From positions 62,001-126,000 of the forward strand of contig JAHAYX010000017.1 in assembly GCA_018384365.1 (NCBI GenBank): 64,000 bases of DNA. The letters are read 5' to 3'. How positions within the stretch are numbered: position 1 is the first letter of the stretch; every line of letters starts with the position of its first letter. The translations under genes and the position numbers were made by a program. Under the pieces are notes generated by a model. That model searched no databases. It saw nothing but the letters and a program-made list of their open reading frames with translations, and was not told where the DNA came from. The DNA is from Clostridiaceae bacterium. GTDB taxonomy: Bacteria > Bacillota > Clostridia > Oscillospirales > QAMX01. Positions 6,931 to 15,983 of the stretch are shown in pieces.

Positions 6931-9096
6931 ATGTCCATCAAAATTGCGCTTGCCGGCAACCCAAACTCCGGCAAAACTACGCTGTTCAATGCCTTGACGG
7001 GCGCGAACCAGTTCGTCGGTAACTGGCCGGGCGTTACGGTTGAAAAGAAAGAGGGAAAACTGAAGGGCCGGTCTGACGTCACGATTGTCGACCTTCCCGG
7101 CATTTATTCCCTGTCGCCCTACACGCTGGAGGAAGTCGTTGCCCGCAATTTTCTTTTACAGGAAGCGCCGGACGCCATTTTGAACATTATTGACGGCACC
7201 AATCTCGAACGCAATCTGTATTTGACAACGCAGCTGACGGAACTGGGGATTCCGGTCGTCCTGGCTGTCAACATGAGCGACCTCGTTCAGAAGAACGGCG
7301 AACAAATTCATCTGGAAAAGCTCTCGACTGAGCTTGGCTGTCCGGCCATCGGCATTTCCGCGCTGAAGGGAACCGGCGTGCGGGAGGCTGCTGCGGCCGC
7401 CGTCGCCGCCGCGCAGGCAAAAAACGCTGAAGAGCCGCGCCACGGTTTCTGCGGCAGTGTCGAGCACGCAATTGCGCACATTGAGGAGGCTCTGGAGGAC
7501 AAATTGCCGCGCGGGCGTGAGCGCTGGTATGCGATCAAGCTGTTTGAACGCGACAACCGCGTCACGGAACAGCTTTCTCTCCCGCAGGAGCTTCTTGCCC
7601 ATATTGAAAAGGACATTACGGCCTGCGAGGAGGAGCTTGGCGACGACGCCGAAAGCATTATCACCAGTGAACGCTATACGTACATTGCCTCCATCATCTC
7701 CGGCTGCTATCTCAAGCGCCGCAAAACAAAACTGTCCACCTCCGACAAAATAGACCGGATCGTTACGAACCGCTGGCTCGCCCTTCCCATATTCGCCGTG
7801 GTCATGTTCCTGGTCTACTATGTTTCCGTTACAACGGTCGGCACCTGGGTGACCGACTGGACGAACGACGTGCTCTTCGGCGAGATCATACCGCCTGCCG
7901 TGGAGAGCTGGCTTGTTTCCATCCGGTGTGCCGACTGGCTGCAGGGCCTGATCCTGGATGGCATCATCGGCGGTGTGGGGGCCGTGCTTGGCTTCGTGCC
8001 GCAGATGTTCGTGCTCTTCCTGTTCCTTGCTTTCCTGGAATCCTGCGGATATATGGCGCGCATAGCCTTTATCATGGACCGTATCTTCCGCAAATTCGGC
8101 CTCTCCGGAAAATCGTTCATTCCCATGCTGATCGGCACCGGCTGCGGCGTTCCCGGCGTTATGGCCTCGCGGACCATTGAAAATGACCGCGACCGCAAAA
8201 TGACGATCATGACCACCACGTTCATCCCCTGCGGTGCAAAGCTGCCCATCATCGGCCTGATTGCAGGCGCACTGTTCGACGGTGCCTGGTGGGTCGCGCC
8301 CAGCGCCTATTTTGTCGGTGTTGCGGCAATTGTCCTCTCCGGCATCATCCTGAAAAAGACCCGGATCTTTGCCGGCGACCCTGCGCCGTTTGTCATGGAG
8401 CTGCCGGCCTATCACTGGCCGAGCGTAACCGGCGTTTTGCGCAGTATGTGGGAGCGCGGCTGGAGCTTTATCAAGAAAGCCGGAACCATCATCCTGCTTT
8501 CCGCCATCGTCCTCTGGTTCCTGCAGGCCTTCGGATTTGAAAACGGTGGCTTCTGCATGGTCGAAGAGCTGGATCATTCCATCCTTGCCTTTATTGGAAA
8601 TGCCATTGCCTTCCTTTTTGCACCGCTTGGCTGGGGCAACTGGCAGTCCGCCGTCGCGGCCATCACCGGCCTGATTGCAAAAGAAAACGTCGTCAGCACG
8701 TTTGGCATTCTCTATGGCTTCGCGGAGGTTTCGGAGGAAGGCGAAGAAATCTGGAGTCTGCTGGCCGCAAATTATACCATGCTCTCCGCCTATTCCTTCC
8801 TGGTTTTCAACCTGCTCTGTGCGCCGTGCTTTGCGGCGATTGGCGCGATCAAGCGCGAAATGAACAGCGCACGCTGGACCTGGTTCGCCATCGGCTATCA
8901 GACCATCTTTGCTTATCTCATCTCGCTGGCCATTTACCAGATCGGCAGCCTGTTTACAGGCGGCGGATTTGGCATCGGTACAATCGCCGGTTTCGCCGTT
9001 GTTGCCGCGCTGGTTTATCTGCTGGTGCGGCGCGGCACGGATCCGGACCACAGTGCTGCGGGCGCGCAGAAATCGCCCACCGGCGCAGGCCTCTGA
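6931..9096 (+). CDS. feoB: Ferrous iron transport protein B
   Basis: This 721-residue GTPase-permease imports Fe2+ across the cytoplasmic membrane. The N-terminal G domain has G1 GNPNSGKT (residues 9-16), switch region GNWPGVTVEKKEG (about 31-43), G3 DLPG (about 53-56) and G4 NMSD (about 114-117). A helical linker follows, then a membrane part from about residue 285 with the two Gate regions. GTGCGVPGVMASRTIE (about 404-419) and PCGAKLPIIG (about 434-443) carry the conserved Cys and Pro residues of the first Gate. RBS GAGGAGG precedes the ATG. The C-terminus ends with a hydrophilic tail. The next gene encodes the small Cys-rich partner. Confidence 0.97.
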   Translation: MSIKIALAGNPNSGKTTLFNALTGANQFVGNWPGVTVEKKEGKLKGRSDVTIVDLPGIYSLSPYTLEEVVARNFLLQEAPDAILNIIDGTNLERNLYLTTQLTELGIPVVLAVNMSDLVQKNGEQIHLEKLSTELGCPAIGISALKGTGVREAAAAAVAAAQAKNAEEPRHGFCGSVEHAIAHIEEALEDKLPRGRERWYAIKLFERDNRVTEQLSLPQELLAHIEKDITACEEELGDDAESIITSERYTYIASIISGCYLKRRKTKLSTSDKIDRIVTNRWLALPIFAVVMFLVYYVSVTTVGTWVTDWTNDVLFGEIIPPAVESWLVSIRCADWLQGLILDGIIGGVGAVLGFVPQMFVLFLFLAFLESCGYMARIAFIMDRIFRKFGLSGKSFIPMLIGTGCGVPGVMASRTIENDRDRKMTIMTTTFIPCGAKLPIIGLIAGALFDGAWWVAPSAYFVGVAAIVLSGIILKKTRIFAGDPAPFVMELPAYHWPSVTGVLRSMWERGWSFIKKAGTIILLSAIVLWFLQAFGFENGGFCMVEELDHSILAFIGNAIAFLFAPLGWGNWQSAVAAITGLIAKENVVSTFGILYGFAEVSEEGEEIWSLLAANYTMLSAYSFLVFNLLCAPCFAAIGAIKREMNSARWTWFAIGYQTIFAYLISLAIYQIGSLFTGGGFGIGTIAGFAVVAALVYLLVRRGTDPDHSAAGAQKSPTGAGL

Positions 9097-9147
9097 GCCG
9101 TCCGGCAAATATACAACACGATTTAAGAAATTGGGAGGTGCTCATTC

Positions 9148-9318
9148 ATGCTTCCGACTATCCTGATCAGTCTCCTGCTCGCGGCAATCGTTGCCGCAAT
9201 CATCCTGAATTTCGTACGCGACAAAAAACGCGGAAAATCCATAGGCTGTGGGTGCGGCTGTTCCTCGTGTCCATCCGCCGGGATCTGCCACAATGTGCCG
9301 GAGAAGAACCGGCCCTGA
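9148..9318 (+). CDS. FeoB-associated Cys-rich membrane protein
   Basis: This 56-codon gene is preceded by GGGAGG. The protein begins with one membrane helix (MLPTILISLLLAAIVAAIIL) followed by a basic turn (RDKKRGKS) and a Cys cluster, CGCGCSSCPSAGIC. Helix plus C-terminal Cys cluster, directly after feoB, is the signature of the FeoB-associated family (Pfam FeoB_associated). The Cys residues could hold iron during transport or act as a sensor, which is inference. It lies 51 bases downstream of feoB and is almost certainly co-transcribed. Confidence 0.85.
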   Translation: MLPTILISLLLAAIVAAIILNFVRDKKRGKSIGCGCGCSSCPSAGICHNVPEKNRP

Positions 9319-9356
9319 ACCAAATCCCTCCTGACTTTTTCCATACAAAGCACGTG

Positions 9357-9394
9357 AGCCACGGAAAACGGTTTTTCAGCCATTTCCCGTGGCT
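9357..9394 (+). terminator. Possible terminator of the feo cluster
   Basis: AGCCACGG-AAA pairs with TTTC-CCGTGGCT (one bulged C) around a 15-base loop. The TCTTTT tail begins only after a seven-base gap, so the call is weak. Confidence 0.4.
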
Positions 9395-9454
9395 GCTGTG
9401 TCTTTTGGGGCAAGGCGGCGCGCATCCTTTTCTTCTTTCGGATCCATTTTTCGG

Positions 9455-9483
9455 TTGTATCAGCCTTTTTTTCGTACTATAAT
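9455..9483 (+). promoter_or_regulatory. Housekeeping promoter of the membrane-protein gene
   Basis: TTGTAT, 17-base spacer, TATAAT (perfect -10), 68 bases before the ATG at 9551. Confidence 0.65.
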
Positions 9484-9550
9484 GAAAGGGAACGCGGCGC
9501 CGTACGTCACGGTTCGTGTTCTCCACACTGATTTTTGCGGAGGCTTTTTC

Positions 9551-10933
9551 ATGGCAAACCTTTTGCACCAAAAATGGTTCAAACCCGCGCTGCTTGCCCT
9601 GCTGGTGATCCTCCAGCTGGCGCTGCTGTTTACAACAACGTTCCTGCGTCCGCCCTTTACGGAGTCGGAGGACGCTTATCTGCTTCTTGCACAGGCCCCC
9701 GCCGCAGAAAGCACCGCGGACGGCGCACAGGAAACAACGCATGCCTCCTCAAACGTTGCCGCGAATTGTGCCGCCTGGGGCGTCGCACCGCTTTACCCGC
9801 TTTTGCTTCATGCCTCCTGCCGCATCCTGCCGGAAACAATTGCGCCCGGCGCGATGAATCTTCTTTTCTTCATCCTGACGTGGATCGTCCTGTACGCCGC
9901 GGCGCGCAGGCTCCTGCCGGACCGCTGGGACGCCGCGCTGGTCCCCCTGATTTACGGCTTCACCGCCGCCGCAGCGCTGACGGTTCGTTCCTGCGGGCCT
10001 TATATGCTCGCCGCTTTTTTCGCGGCAATGCTGCTACTCCTCCTCGCGGCCATTCAGAAGAAGCCGCGCGGCAAATTGCAGCACGTTGTTCTGTTTTTCA
10101 CTATTCTCGGCGGATTTTTAACAGTTTATGAGTTCCTTCTGCTGGTTCTCGGTCTTTGCGCTGTCTACGGCGTATATTGCGGAATGCGCCGCTGCTGGTC
10201 CGGCCTGGCGACCACTTTGGTAAGCGCCGCTGCAGCCCTGCTCAGCGCCATTGTCCTGTACCCCGCCTGCATTGAGCATTTTGCCGCGAATACAGCGCTG
10301 TTCGCACTGAATTATCCCGCGCGGCTCCATGTGCTGTACGACGGCATTTCCGACGCACTCTTCGGTGGAATGTTCACGCCGGTGCTTGTGATATTCACAC
10401 TGCTGTTAGCGGCTGCGGCCTTTTTCCGTGCTGCCGCCCCGAAAAAAGTGCCCGCCGCGCCCGTATCCGCCGCCGTACACGCTGGCAACGAGACAGAAGT
10501 CCCGCACCACGCAAGTGCCGGGGATCCGGCAGAGGCCGCCTATCAGCGGCGCATCGCGCGCCGGACAGAAGAGCCGCGTAAAAAACACAGGAAGCGCATG
10601 GGAGACGCCATTTCACTGTACATCATGCTGGCGCTTGTCATCCTGGTGTATCTGCTGCTGCTTCCCCTCTCCCATTCCATTCCGATTACCTATTCGCCGC
10701 ATACCTATGAGCAGATACAGACCGTCCCGCAAGCAGAACTGTGCTGGATGGTCGCGCCGCTTCTCGTTTTTTTCTCCACAAGCCTACTCTACCGCTCGAT
10801 TCCCGCAATCGGTGGGAATCATCGCGCAGCAGTACTCATCACTGCGGGCTTTTTCTTCGCTCTTGCCATCATTTCCTTCGTACTTTGCCCAATATTCGCC
10901 CAATCGTCAGCTGCCTGGTTGTTCCGGGCCTAA
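9551..10933 (+). CDS. Polytopic membrane protein of unknown function
   Basis: About 460 residues. I do not recognise the family with confidence. The architecture is one N-terminal helix (about 13-30), an extracytoplasmic stretch of 70 residues, then a run of hydrophobic helices at about 100-290. A hydrophilic, basic, Ala/Pro-rich segment follows (about 300-355, ending in RRIARRTEEPRKKHRKR), and then three more helices. The first helix followed by a loop with acidic residues and then a helix bundle resembles membrane glycosyltransferases of the PMT/GT39 type, but no clear catalytic motif was identified. The start is chosen at 9551 because of GCGGAGG 7 bases upstream. The open frame extends further 5' only across the promoter. 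Confidence 0.6.
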   Translation: MANLLHQKWFKPALLALLVILQLALLFTTTFLRPPFTESEDAYLLLAQAPAAESTADGAQETTHASSNVAANCAAWGVAPLYPLLLHASCRILPETIAPGAMNLLFFILTWIVLYAAARRLLPDRWDAALVPLIYGFTAAAALTVRSCGPYMLAAFFAAMLLLLLAAIQKKPRGKLQHVVLFFTILGGFLTVYEFLLLVLGLCAVYGVYCGMRRCWSGLATTLVSAAAALLSAIVLYPACIEHFAANTALFALNYPARLHVLYDGISDALFGGMFTPVLVIFTLLLAAAAFFRAAAPKKVPAAPVSAAVHAGNETEVPHHASAGDPAEAAYQRRIARRTEEPRKKHRKRMGDAISLYIMLALVILVYLLLLPLSHSIPITYSPHTYEQIQTVPQAELCWMVAPLLVFFSTSLLYRSIPAIGGNHRAAVLITAGFFFALAIISFVLCPIFAQSSAAWLFRA

Positions 10934-10973
10934 AACCGCGCGCAACACAACTCCATACAACACTGCATACAAC

Positions 10974-11008
10974 AAAAACCCCCGAATGGCGAACCATTCG
11001 GGGGTTTT
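10974..11008. terminator. Bidirectional terminator between the membrane-protein gene and tuf
   Basis: CCCCCGAATGG pairs with CCATTCGGGGG around a CGAA tetraloop, flanked by AAAAA on the left and TTTT on the right, so it can serve both convergent genes. Confidence 0.85.
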
Positions 11009-11019
11009 CTGAGCGGAAA

Positions 11020-12222
11020 TTACTCGTTGATGGCGATAACAACGCCGGAACCAACGGTACGGCCGCCTTCACGGATAGCGAAACGCAGACCGGCTTCAAT
11101 AGCGATCGGAGTGATCAGCTCAACGTCCATCTCGACGTTGTCGCCAGGCATGCACATTTCGGTGCCTTCCGGAAGGTTTACAACACCGGTAACGTCAGTC
11201 GTACGGAAGTAGAACTGCGGACGGTAGTTGTTGAAGAACGGGGTATGACGGCCGCCTTCAGCCTGGGTCAGAACGTAGACCTGGCCGCGGAACTTGGTGT
11301 GCGGATGAATGGAACCCGGCTTGGCAATAACCTGGCCGCGCTCGATGTCCGTCTTGTTGATACCACGCAGCAGCAGACCAACATTGTCGCCAGCCTCAGC
11401 GTAGTCAAGGATCTTACGGAACATTTCGATACCGGTAACAACGGTGCTGCGGGACTCGTCCATCAGGCCGACGATCTCAACAGTCTCACCCATCTTAACC
11501 TGGCCACGCTCAACTCTACCGGTAGCAACGGTGCCACGGCCGGTGATGGAGAAGACGTCCTCAACAGGCATGATGAAGGGCAGGTCAGCCTTACGGTCAG
11601 GAGTCGGGATATACTCGTCAACAGCGTCCATCAGCTCTTTGACGCAAGCATACTCAGGAGCGTTCGGATCGGTGGAAGTGCTGGACAGAGCGAGAAGAGC
11701 AGAACCCTTGATGACAGGAATGTCATCGCCCGGGAACTCGTACTTGGACAGGGTCTCACGGATTTCCATCTCAACCAGCTCGAGGAGCTCCGGATCGTCA
11801 ACCTGGTCAACCTTGTTCATGAAAACAACGATATAGGGAACGCCAACCTGACGAGCGAGCAGAATGTGCTCGTTGGTCTGGGGCATAACGCCGTCAGCAG
11901 CGGAAACGACGAGGATAGCGCCGTCCATCTGAGCAGCACCGGTGATCATGTTCTTAACATAGTCAGCATGGCCGGGGCAGTCGACATGCGCATAGTGACG
12001 CTTGTCGGTCTCGTACTCAACGTGAGCAGTGTTGATCGTGATTCCACGAGCCTTCTCTTCAGGAGCCTTGTCGATCATATCATATGCTTCGAACTGAGCT
12101 TTACCCTGGAAAGCAAGGTACTTGGTGATGGCAGCAGTAAGGGTGGCCTTACCATGGTCAACGTGACCAACGGTACCGATGTTAACATGAGGTTTCGTTC
12201 TTTCGAATCTAGCCTTAGCCAT
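11020..12222 (-). CDS. tuf: Elongation factor Tu
   Basis: This 400-residue GTPase delivers aminoacyl-tRNA to the ribosome. Switch I ([12 protein letters not shown]), G3 DCPGHADY, G4 NKVD (NKCD in most bacteria) and the domain 2/3 sequences ([37 protein letters not shown]) are all conserved. One feature is odd: the P-loop reads GHVDHGKAT, with Ala (codon GCC, 12145-12147) where almost all EF-Tu proteins have Thr or Ser that contacts Mg2+. RBS AAGGAGG precedes the ATG. It has its own strong promoter downstream of fusA and a strong terminator. It appears to be the only tuf in this window. Confidence 0.97.
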   Translation of the reverse strand: MAKARFERTKPHVNIGTVGHVDHGKATLTAAITKYLAFQGKAQFEAYDMIDKAPEEKARGITINTAHVEYETDKRHYAHVDCPGHADYVKNMITGAAQMDGAILVVSAADGVMPQTNEHILLARQVGVPYIVVFMNKVDQVDDPELLELVEMEIRETLSKYEFPGDDIPVIKGSALLALSSTSTDPNAPEYACVKELMDAVDEYIPTPDRKADLPFIMPVEDVFSITGRGTVATGRVERGQVKMGETVEIVGLMDESRSTVVTGIEMFRKILDYAEAGDNVGLLLRGINKTDIERGQVIAKPGSIHPHTKFRGQVYVLTQAEGGRHTPFFNNYRPQFYFRTTDVTGVVNLPEGTEMCMPGDNVEMDVELITPIAIEAGLRFAIREGGRTVGSGVVIAINE

Positions 12223-12283
12223 TTTTAGTCCTCCTTATTAATCCTTTCGATTCATGTTCATCACTCATTAGTCGTGCAAGGGT

Positions 12284-12312
12284 ATTATATAAAAATGCGT
12301 GACTTTTTGCAA
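12284..12312 (-). promoter_or_regulatory. Strong promoter of tuf
   Basis: TTGCAA, 17-base spacer, TATAAT on the minus strand, in the 132-base gap between fusA and tuf. It allows tuf to be made in excess of the upstream str genes. Confidence 0.7.
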
Positions 12313-12354
12313 GTGCATTTTGCAGAAAAACGTGACTTTTTTGCCGAAATTGCA

Positions 12355-14433
12355 TCAGCGGCGGCCGCTTGTGGAAGTAATCTTCTCGAGAATGCTCTTC
12401 GGCACTTCCGCGTAGTGGCTCGGTTCCATGGTGTACTGGCCACGGCCCTGCGAACGCGAACGCAAATCTGTCGCATAACCGAACATTTCGGAGAGCGGGA
12501 CGTGCGCCGTGATCTGCTGGACGCCGTTATGACCGTCAATTCCCTGGATCTGGCCGCGGCGGGAGTTGATATCACCAATGACATCGCCCATATACTCTTC
12601 CGGAACGATCACGTTTACCAGCATGATCGGCTCGGTCAGGGTCGGGTCTGCCTTTTTCATTGCCTCACGGAACGCCATGGAACCCGCGATCTTAAAGGCC
12701 AGCTCAGAGGAGTCGACCTCGTGATAAGAACCGTCGTACAGCGTGGCAATCACGTCGACAACATTGTAGCCATTGACAACACCGGACTGCATAGCGCCCT
12801 GGATACCGGCGTCAACCGCCGGAATGAACTCCTTCGGCACGCTGCCGCCGACCGTTTTATCAATGAACTCATAGCCCTTACCCGGCTCGTTCGGCTCGAT
12901 GCGGATTTTAACATGAGCGAACTGGCCGTGGCCGCCGGACTGACGCACATAGCGCTCGTCCGCTTCCGCCATGCGGCGGATGGCCTCTTTATAGGCAACC
13001 TGCGGCTTACCAACATTGGCCTCGACCTTGAACTCACGCAGGAGGCGGTCGACGATGATCTCCAGATGGAGCTCACCCATACCGGCAATGATGGTTTGCC
13101 CGGTTTCCTCGTCCGTGTAGGCACGGAATGTTGGATCTTCCTCCGCGAGTTTGGCAAGTGCAAGAGACATTTTCTCCTGGCCGGCCTTCGTCTTGGACTC
13201 GATCGCAACGCGGATAACCGGCTCCGGGAATTCGATGGATTCCAGGATGATCGGATGCGACTCATCGCACAGCGTATCGCCGGTGGTGGTCTTTTTCAGG
13301 CCGACCATGGCAACGATATCGCCCGAGTAAACCATTTCGATATCGTGACGGTCATTCGCGTGCATCTGCAGAATACGGCTGACGCGTTCGCGCGTGCCCT
13401 TCACGGAGTTATAAACGGTGGAACCGGAATTCAGCGTACCGGAATAAACGCGGGTAAAGCAAAGCTTTCCGACGTAGGGGTCAGTCATGATCTTGAAAGC
13501 AAGCGCAGAAAACGGAGCGTCATCGTCGGAAGGACGGTGGTCCTCCTCGCCGGTTTCCGGATTCGTGCCAACAATGGCCTTCTTATCAAGCGGAGAGGGC
13601 AGATAATCGACAACCGCGTCCAAAAGCTTCTGCACACCCTTATTCTTATAAGAAGTGCCGCAGATAACCGGGATCAGCTCCACAGCCAGCGTTGCCTTAC
13701 GCAGTGCGGCCTTGATTTCGCCGATTTCGATTTCCTCGCCTTCGAGGTACTTTTCCAAAATACCGTCGTCATATTCACTGACTGCGTCCAGGATTGCCTG
13801 ATGGTATTCCTCGGCGCTCTCGCGCATATCCTCGGGAATTTCCTCTACGCTGATGTCTTTGCCTTCGTCATCATTGTAGATGTAGGCCTTCATTTCCAGA
13901 AGGTCGATGAGCCCGCGGAACTCATCTTCAGCGCCAATCGGCAGCTGCAACGGAAGGGGACGGCATTTCAATCTGTCGCGCATCATATCCACGACGTTAT
14001 AGAAGTCAGCGCCGGTGATATCCATTTTATTGACGTAAGCGATGCGCGGTACGTTATACTTATCCGCCTGACGCCATACAGTCTCAGACTGGGGTTCCAC
14101 GCCGCCCTTTGCGCAGAAGACGGTTACGCCGCCATCCAGCACGCGCAGGGAGCGTTCCACCTCGGACGTAAAGTCCACGTGGCCGGGAGTATCAATGATG
14201 TTGATACGGACTCCGTTCCAGAAGCAGGTGGTAGCGGCAGACGTAATCGTAATGCCGCGCTCCTGTTCCTGTTCCATCCAGTCCATTGTGGCATTGCCGT
14301 CATGAGTCTCACCCATACGGTAGTTGATACCTGTGTAGAACAGGATACGCTCCGTCGTGGTGGTCTTGCCGGCATCGATGTGCGCCATTATGCCGATATT
14401 ACGGGTTTTGAGTAGGGGATACTGTCTCGGCAT
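12355..14433 (-). CDS. fusA: Elongation factor G
   Basis: This 692-residue translocase GTPase has canonical G motifs: [14 protein letters not shown] (residues 17-30), the DTPGHVDF switch (about 81-88) and NKMD (about 135-138). EF-G domain IV is represented by [12 protein letters not shown] and the C-terminus by the conserved [14 protein letters not shown] region (here [20 protein letters not shown]). Length is normal. It follows rpsG by 54 bases with RBS AAGGAG and is co-transcribed with rpsL-rpsG. The plus-strand open frame of 713 codons opposite it is an antisense shadow. Confidence 0.98.
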   Translation of the reverse strand: MPRQYPLLKTRNIGIMAHIDAGKTTTTERILFYTGINYRMGETHDGNATMDWMEQEQERGITITSAATTCFWNGVRINIIDTPGHVDFTSEVERSLRVLDGGVTVFCAKGGVEPQSETVWRQADKYNVPRIAYVNKMDITGADFYNVVDMMRDRLKCRPLPLQLPIGAEDEFRGLIDLLEMKAYIYNDDEGKDISVEEIPEDMRESAEEYHQAILDAVSEYDDGILEKYLEGEEIEIGEIKAALRKATLAVELIPVICGTSYKNKGVQKLLDAVVDYLPSPLDKKAIVGTNPETGEEDHRPSDDDAPFSALAFKIMTDPYVGKLCFTRVYSGTLNSGSTVYNSVKGTRERVSRILQMHANDRHDIEMVYSGDIVAMVGLKKTTTGDTLCDESHPIILESIEFPEPVIRVAIESKTKAGQEKMSLALAKLAEEDPTFRAYTDEETGQTIIAGMGELHLEIIVDRLLREFKVEANVGKPQVAYKEAIRRMAEADERYVRQSGGHGQFAHVKIRIEPNEPGKGYEFIDKTVGGSVPKEFIPAVDAGIQGAMQSGVVNGYNVVDVIATLYDGSYHEVDSSELAFKIAGSMAFREAMKKADPTLTEPIMLVNVIVPEEYMGDVIGDINSRRGQIQGIDGHNGVQQITAHVPLSEMFGYATDLRSRSQGRGQYTMEPSHYAEVPKSILEKITSTSGRR

Positions 14434-14487
14434 GATGTTCTCCTTAGCTTAACTTGGGTAAAACCAAAATTTTTGTAAAACTCCAGA

Positions 14488-14958
14488 TTACCATCTGAAG
14501 TGTGCGAACGCCTTGTTGGCCTCGGCCATCTTGTGGGTATCTTCGCGCTTCTTCACAGCGTTACCGAGATTATTGACAGCGTCAAGAATCTCGCCCGCGA
14601 GACGTTCTTTCATCGTTCTTTCGTTTCTGGAACGTGCGTACTGGGTGAGCCAGCGCAGGCCAAGGGTCTGGCGGCGCTCAGCACGGACTTCGATCGGCAC
14701 CTGATAGGTAGCGCCGCCGACACGGCGGGCCTTAATCTCCAAAACAGGCATGATATTATCCATGGCAGTGGTAAAAACCTCAAGGGGCTCCTTGCCGGTC
14801 TTTTCCTTGACAATGTCAAATGCTCCATAGACTATTTTCTGTGCAGTGCTCTTCTTGCCGTCGTACATGATGTTGTTGATGAGTTTTGTCACCAGCTTCG
14901 AGTTGTACAGCGGATCGGGAAGAACATCTCTTTTCGGAACAAATCCTCTTCTGGGCAC
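14488..14958 (-). CDS. rpsG: 30S ribosomal protein S7
   Basis: 156 residues, beginning with the S7 pattern [27 protein letters not shown] and ending KAFAHFRW. It nucleates assembly of the 30S head. The start is GTG at 14958, set by GGAGGGAAGC and the family N-terminus. A 125-base spacer separates it from rpsL. In E. coli S7 binds the S12-S7 spacer to repress its own operon, and whether this holds here is unknown. Confidence 0.97.
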   Translation of the reverse strand: MPRRGFVPKRDVLPDPLYNSKLVTKLINNIMYDGKKSTAQKIVYGAFDIVKEKTGKEPLEVFTTAMDNIMPVLEIKARRVGGATYQVPIEVRAERRQTLGLRWLTQYARSRNERTMKERLAGEILDAVNNLGNAVKKREDTHKMAEANKAFAHFRW

Positions 14959-15083
14959 TTTTGCTTCCCTCCTTCACAGTATGATTTCATAGGTACTCGA
15001 AAGCATGCCCGCTCTCGTTTGCGCCCTGCTGAAGCGTTTGACGTTCTCAAGGAACAACGCTTTGCAAAGCAAATTGCATGGAA

Positions 15084-15515
15084 TTATTTCTTCTTTGCGC
15101 CTGCTGCCTTCGGCTTCTTCGCGCCGTAAAGCGAACGGGACTGCTTGCGGTCTGCAACACCCTGCGTATCGAGGGTACCGCGGATGATGTGGTAACGCAC
15201 ACCAGGCAGATCCTTAACACGGCCGCCGCGGATCATCACGACGCTGTGCTCCTGCAGATTGTGGCCGACGCCCGGGATATAAGCGGTCACTTCGATACCG
15301 TTGGAAAGACGCACACGGGCGATCTTACGCAGTGCGGAGTTCGGCTTCTTCGGGGTAGCGGTACGAACAGCAGTACACACACCGCGCTTCTGCGGGGAAC
15401 TCAGATCCGTCTGCTCCATCTTCTTGGAGTTCAGGCCCTTCTGAAGTGCCGGAGCGGTGGACTTATAGGTGACTGTCTCTCTGCCCTTTCTGACAAGCTG
15501 ATTAAAGGTTGGCAT
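15084..15515 (-). CDS. rpsL: 30S ribosomal protein S12
   Basis: 143 residues with the decoding-centre loops [11 protein letters not shown] and [13 protein letters not shown]. The lysines whose mutation gives streptomycin resistance in E. coli (K43, K88 equivalents) are present, so the gene looks wild type there. A basic C-terminal tail ([11 protein letters not shown]) extends the usual end. RBS AAGGAGGTGA precedes ATG. It is the first classical str-operon gene, with the L7Ae-family gene directly upstream. Confidence 0.97.
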   Translation of the reverse strand: MPTFNQLVRKGRETVTYKSTAPALQKGLNSKKMEQTDLSSPQKRGVCTAVRTATPKKPNSALRKIARVRLSNGIEVTAYIPGVGHNLQEHSVVMIRGGRVKDLPGVRYHIIRGTLDTQGVADRKQSRSLYGAKKPKAAGAKKK

Positions 15516-15550
15516 TGTTTCACCTCCTTGAAACTGATTCTATTTCGAAA

Positions 15551-15617
15551 CGCGGCATATGCCGCGGGTTTCGCGAAGAACTCACGCATATTTTACCTGT
15601 TTTGCGGCAAAATATGC
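15551..15617 (-). promoter_or_regulatory. Two hairpins in the L7Ae-rpsL spacer
   Basis: A perfect 16-base palindrome CGCGGCATATGCCGCG (15551-15566) and an inverted repeat GCATATTTT/AAAATATGC (15586-15594 with 15609-15617). Neither is followed by a T-tract on the minus strand, so they look like mRNA structure (a possible ribosomal-protein binding or processing site) rather than a terminator. Confidence 0.4.
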
Positions 15618-15619
15618 CC

Positions 15620-15874
15620 TTACGCAGTTATTTCGTGCAGGATTGCCGCCACAGCGGCTCCCACTTCGATGCCACAGGCCTGTCCAAGCTCACGCATGGA
15701 CGCGACCTCCGTCAGCGGCACGCCGGACGCCGCGCACAACACGCGCACAGGCTCCGTCAGGCGCTTTTCCGCATCTTTTGCAAGAAAAACGTGCACCGCC
15801 TCGCCGTTTTCAACGGCTTTTTTGGTTTGTTTCACGCCGATCACTTTCCGGGCTTTTGACAGCATCTCCAACAA
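15620..15874 (-). CDS. L7Ae-family RNA-binding protein (YbxF-like)
   Basis: About 84 residues of the L7Ae/L30e/S12e fold, which binds kink-turn RNA. KVIGVKQTKKAVENGEAVHVFLAKDA and the closing ACGIEVGAAVAA block match the YbxF/YlxQ-type proteins found between rpoC and rpsL in Firmicutes. The start is probably a TTG codon at 15874, ten bases after GGGAGG. The in-frame ATG at 15865 is 19 bases away from that site, and the longer upstream frame would cross the leader hairpin. The role in vivo is uncertain even in B. subtilis. Confidence 0.8.
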   Translation of the reverse strand: MLEMLSKARKVIGVKQTKKAVENGEAVHVFLAKDAEKRLTEPVRVLCAASGVPLTEVASMRELGQACGIEVGAAVAAILHEITA

Positions 15875-15912
15875 GCAATCAAAACCTCCCACACTTCGCG
15901 AAAAACGTGATA

Positions 15913-15983
15913 CAGACGGCGTTTCGCACATTCGCGCACTAAACGCCGTCTGTCATAATATCATAGTTCTGTCAATTAGTCAA
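15913..15983 (-). promoter_or_regulatory. Promoter and leader hairpin of the L7Ae-str unit
   Basis: The minus strand shows TTGACT (15978-15983), 17-base spacer, TATTAT (15955-15960), overlapping the rpoC stop codon. The predicted transcript starts in or beside a 12-base-pair hairpin (CAGACGGCGTTT pairing with AAACGCCGTCTG, 15913-15952, 16-base loop). The hairpin lacks a T-tract and may stabilise the 5' end or be an attenuation element. Confidence 0.5.
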
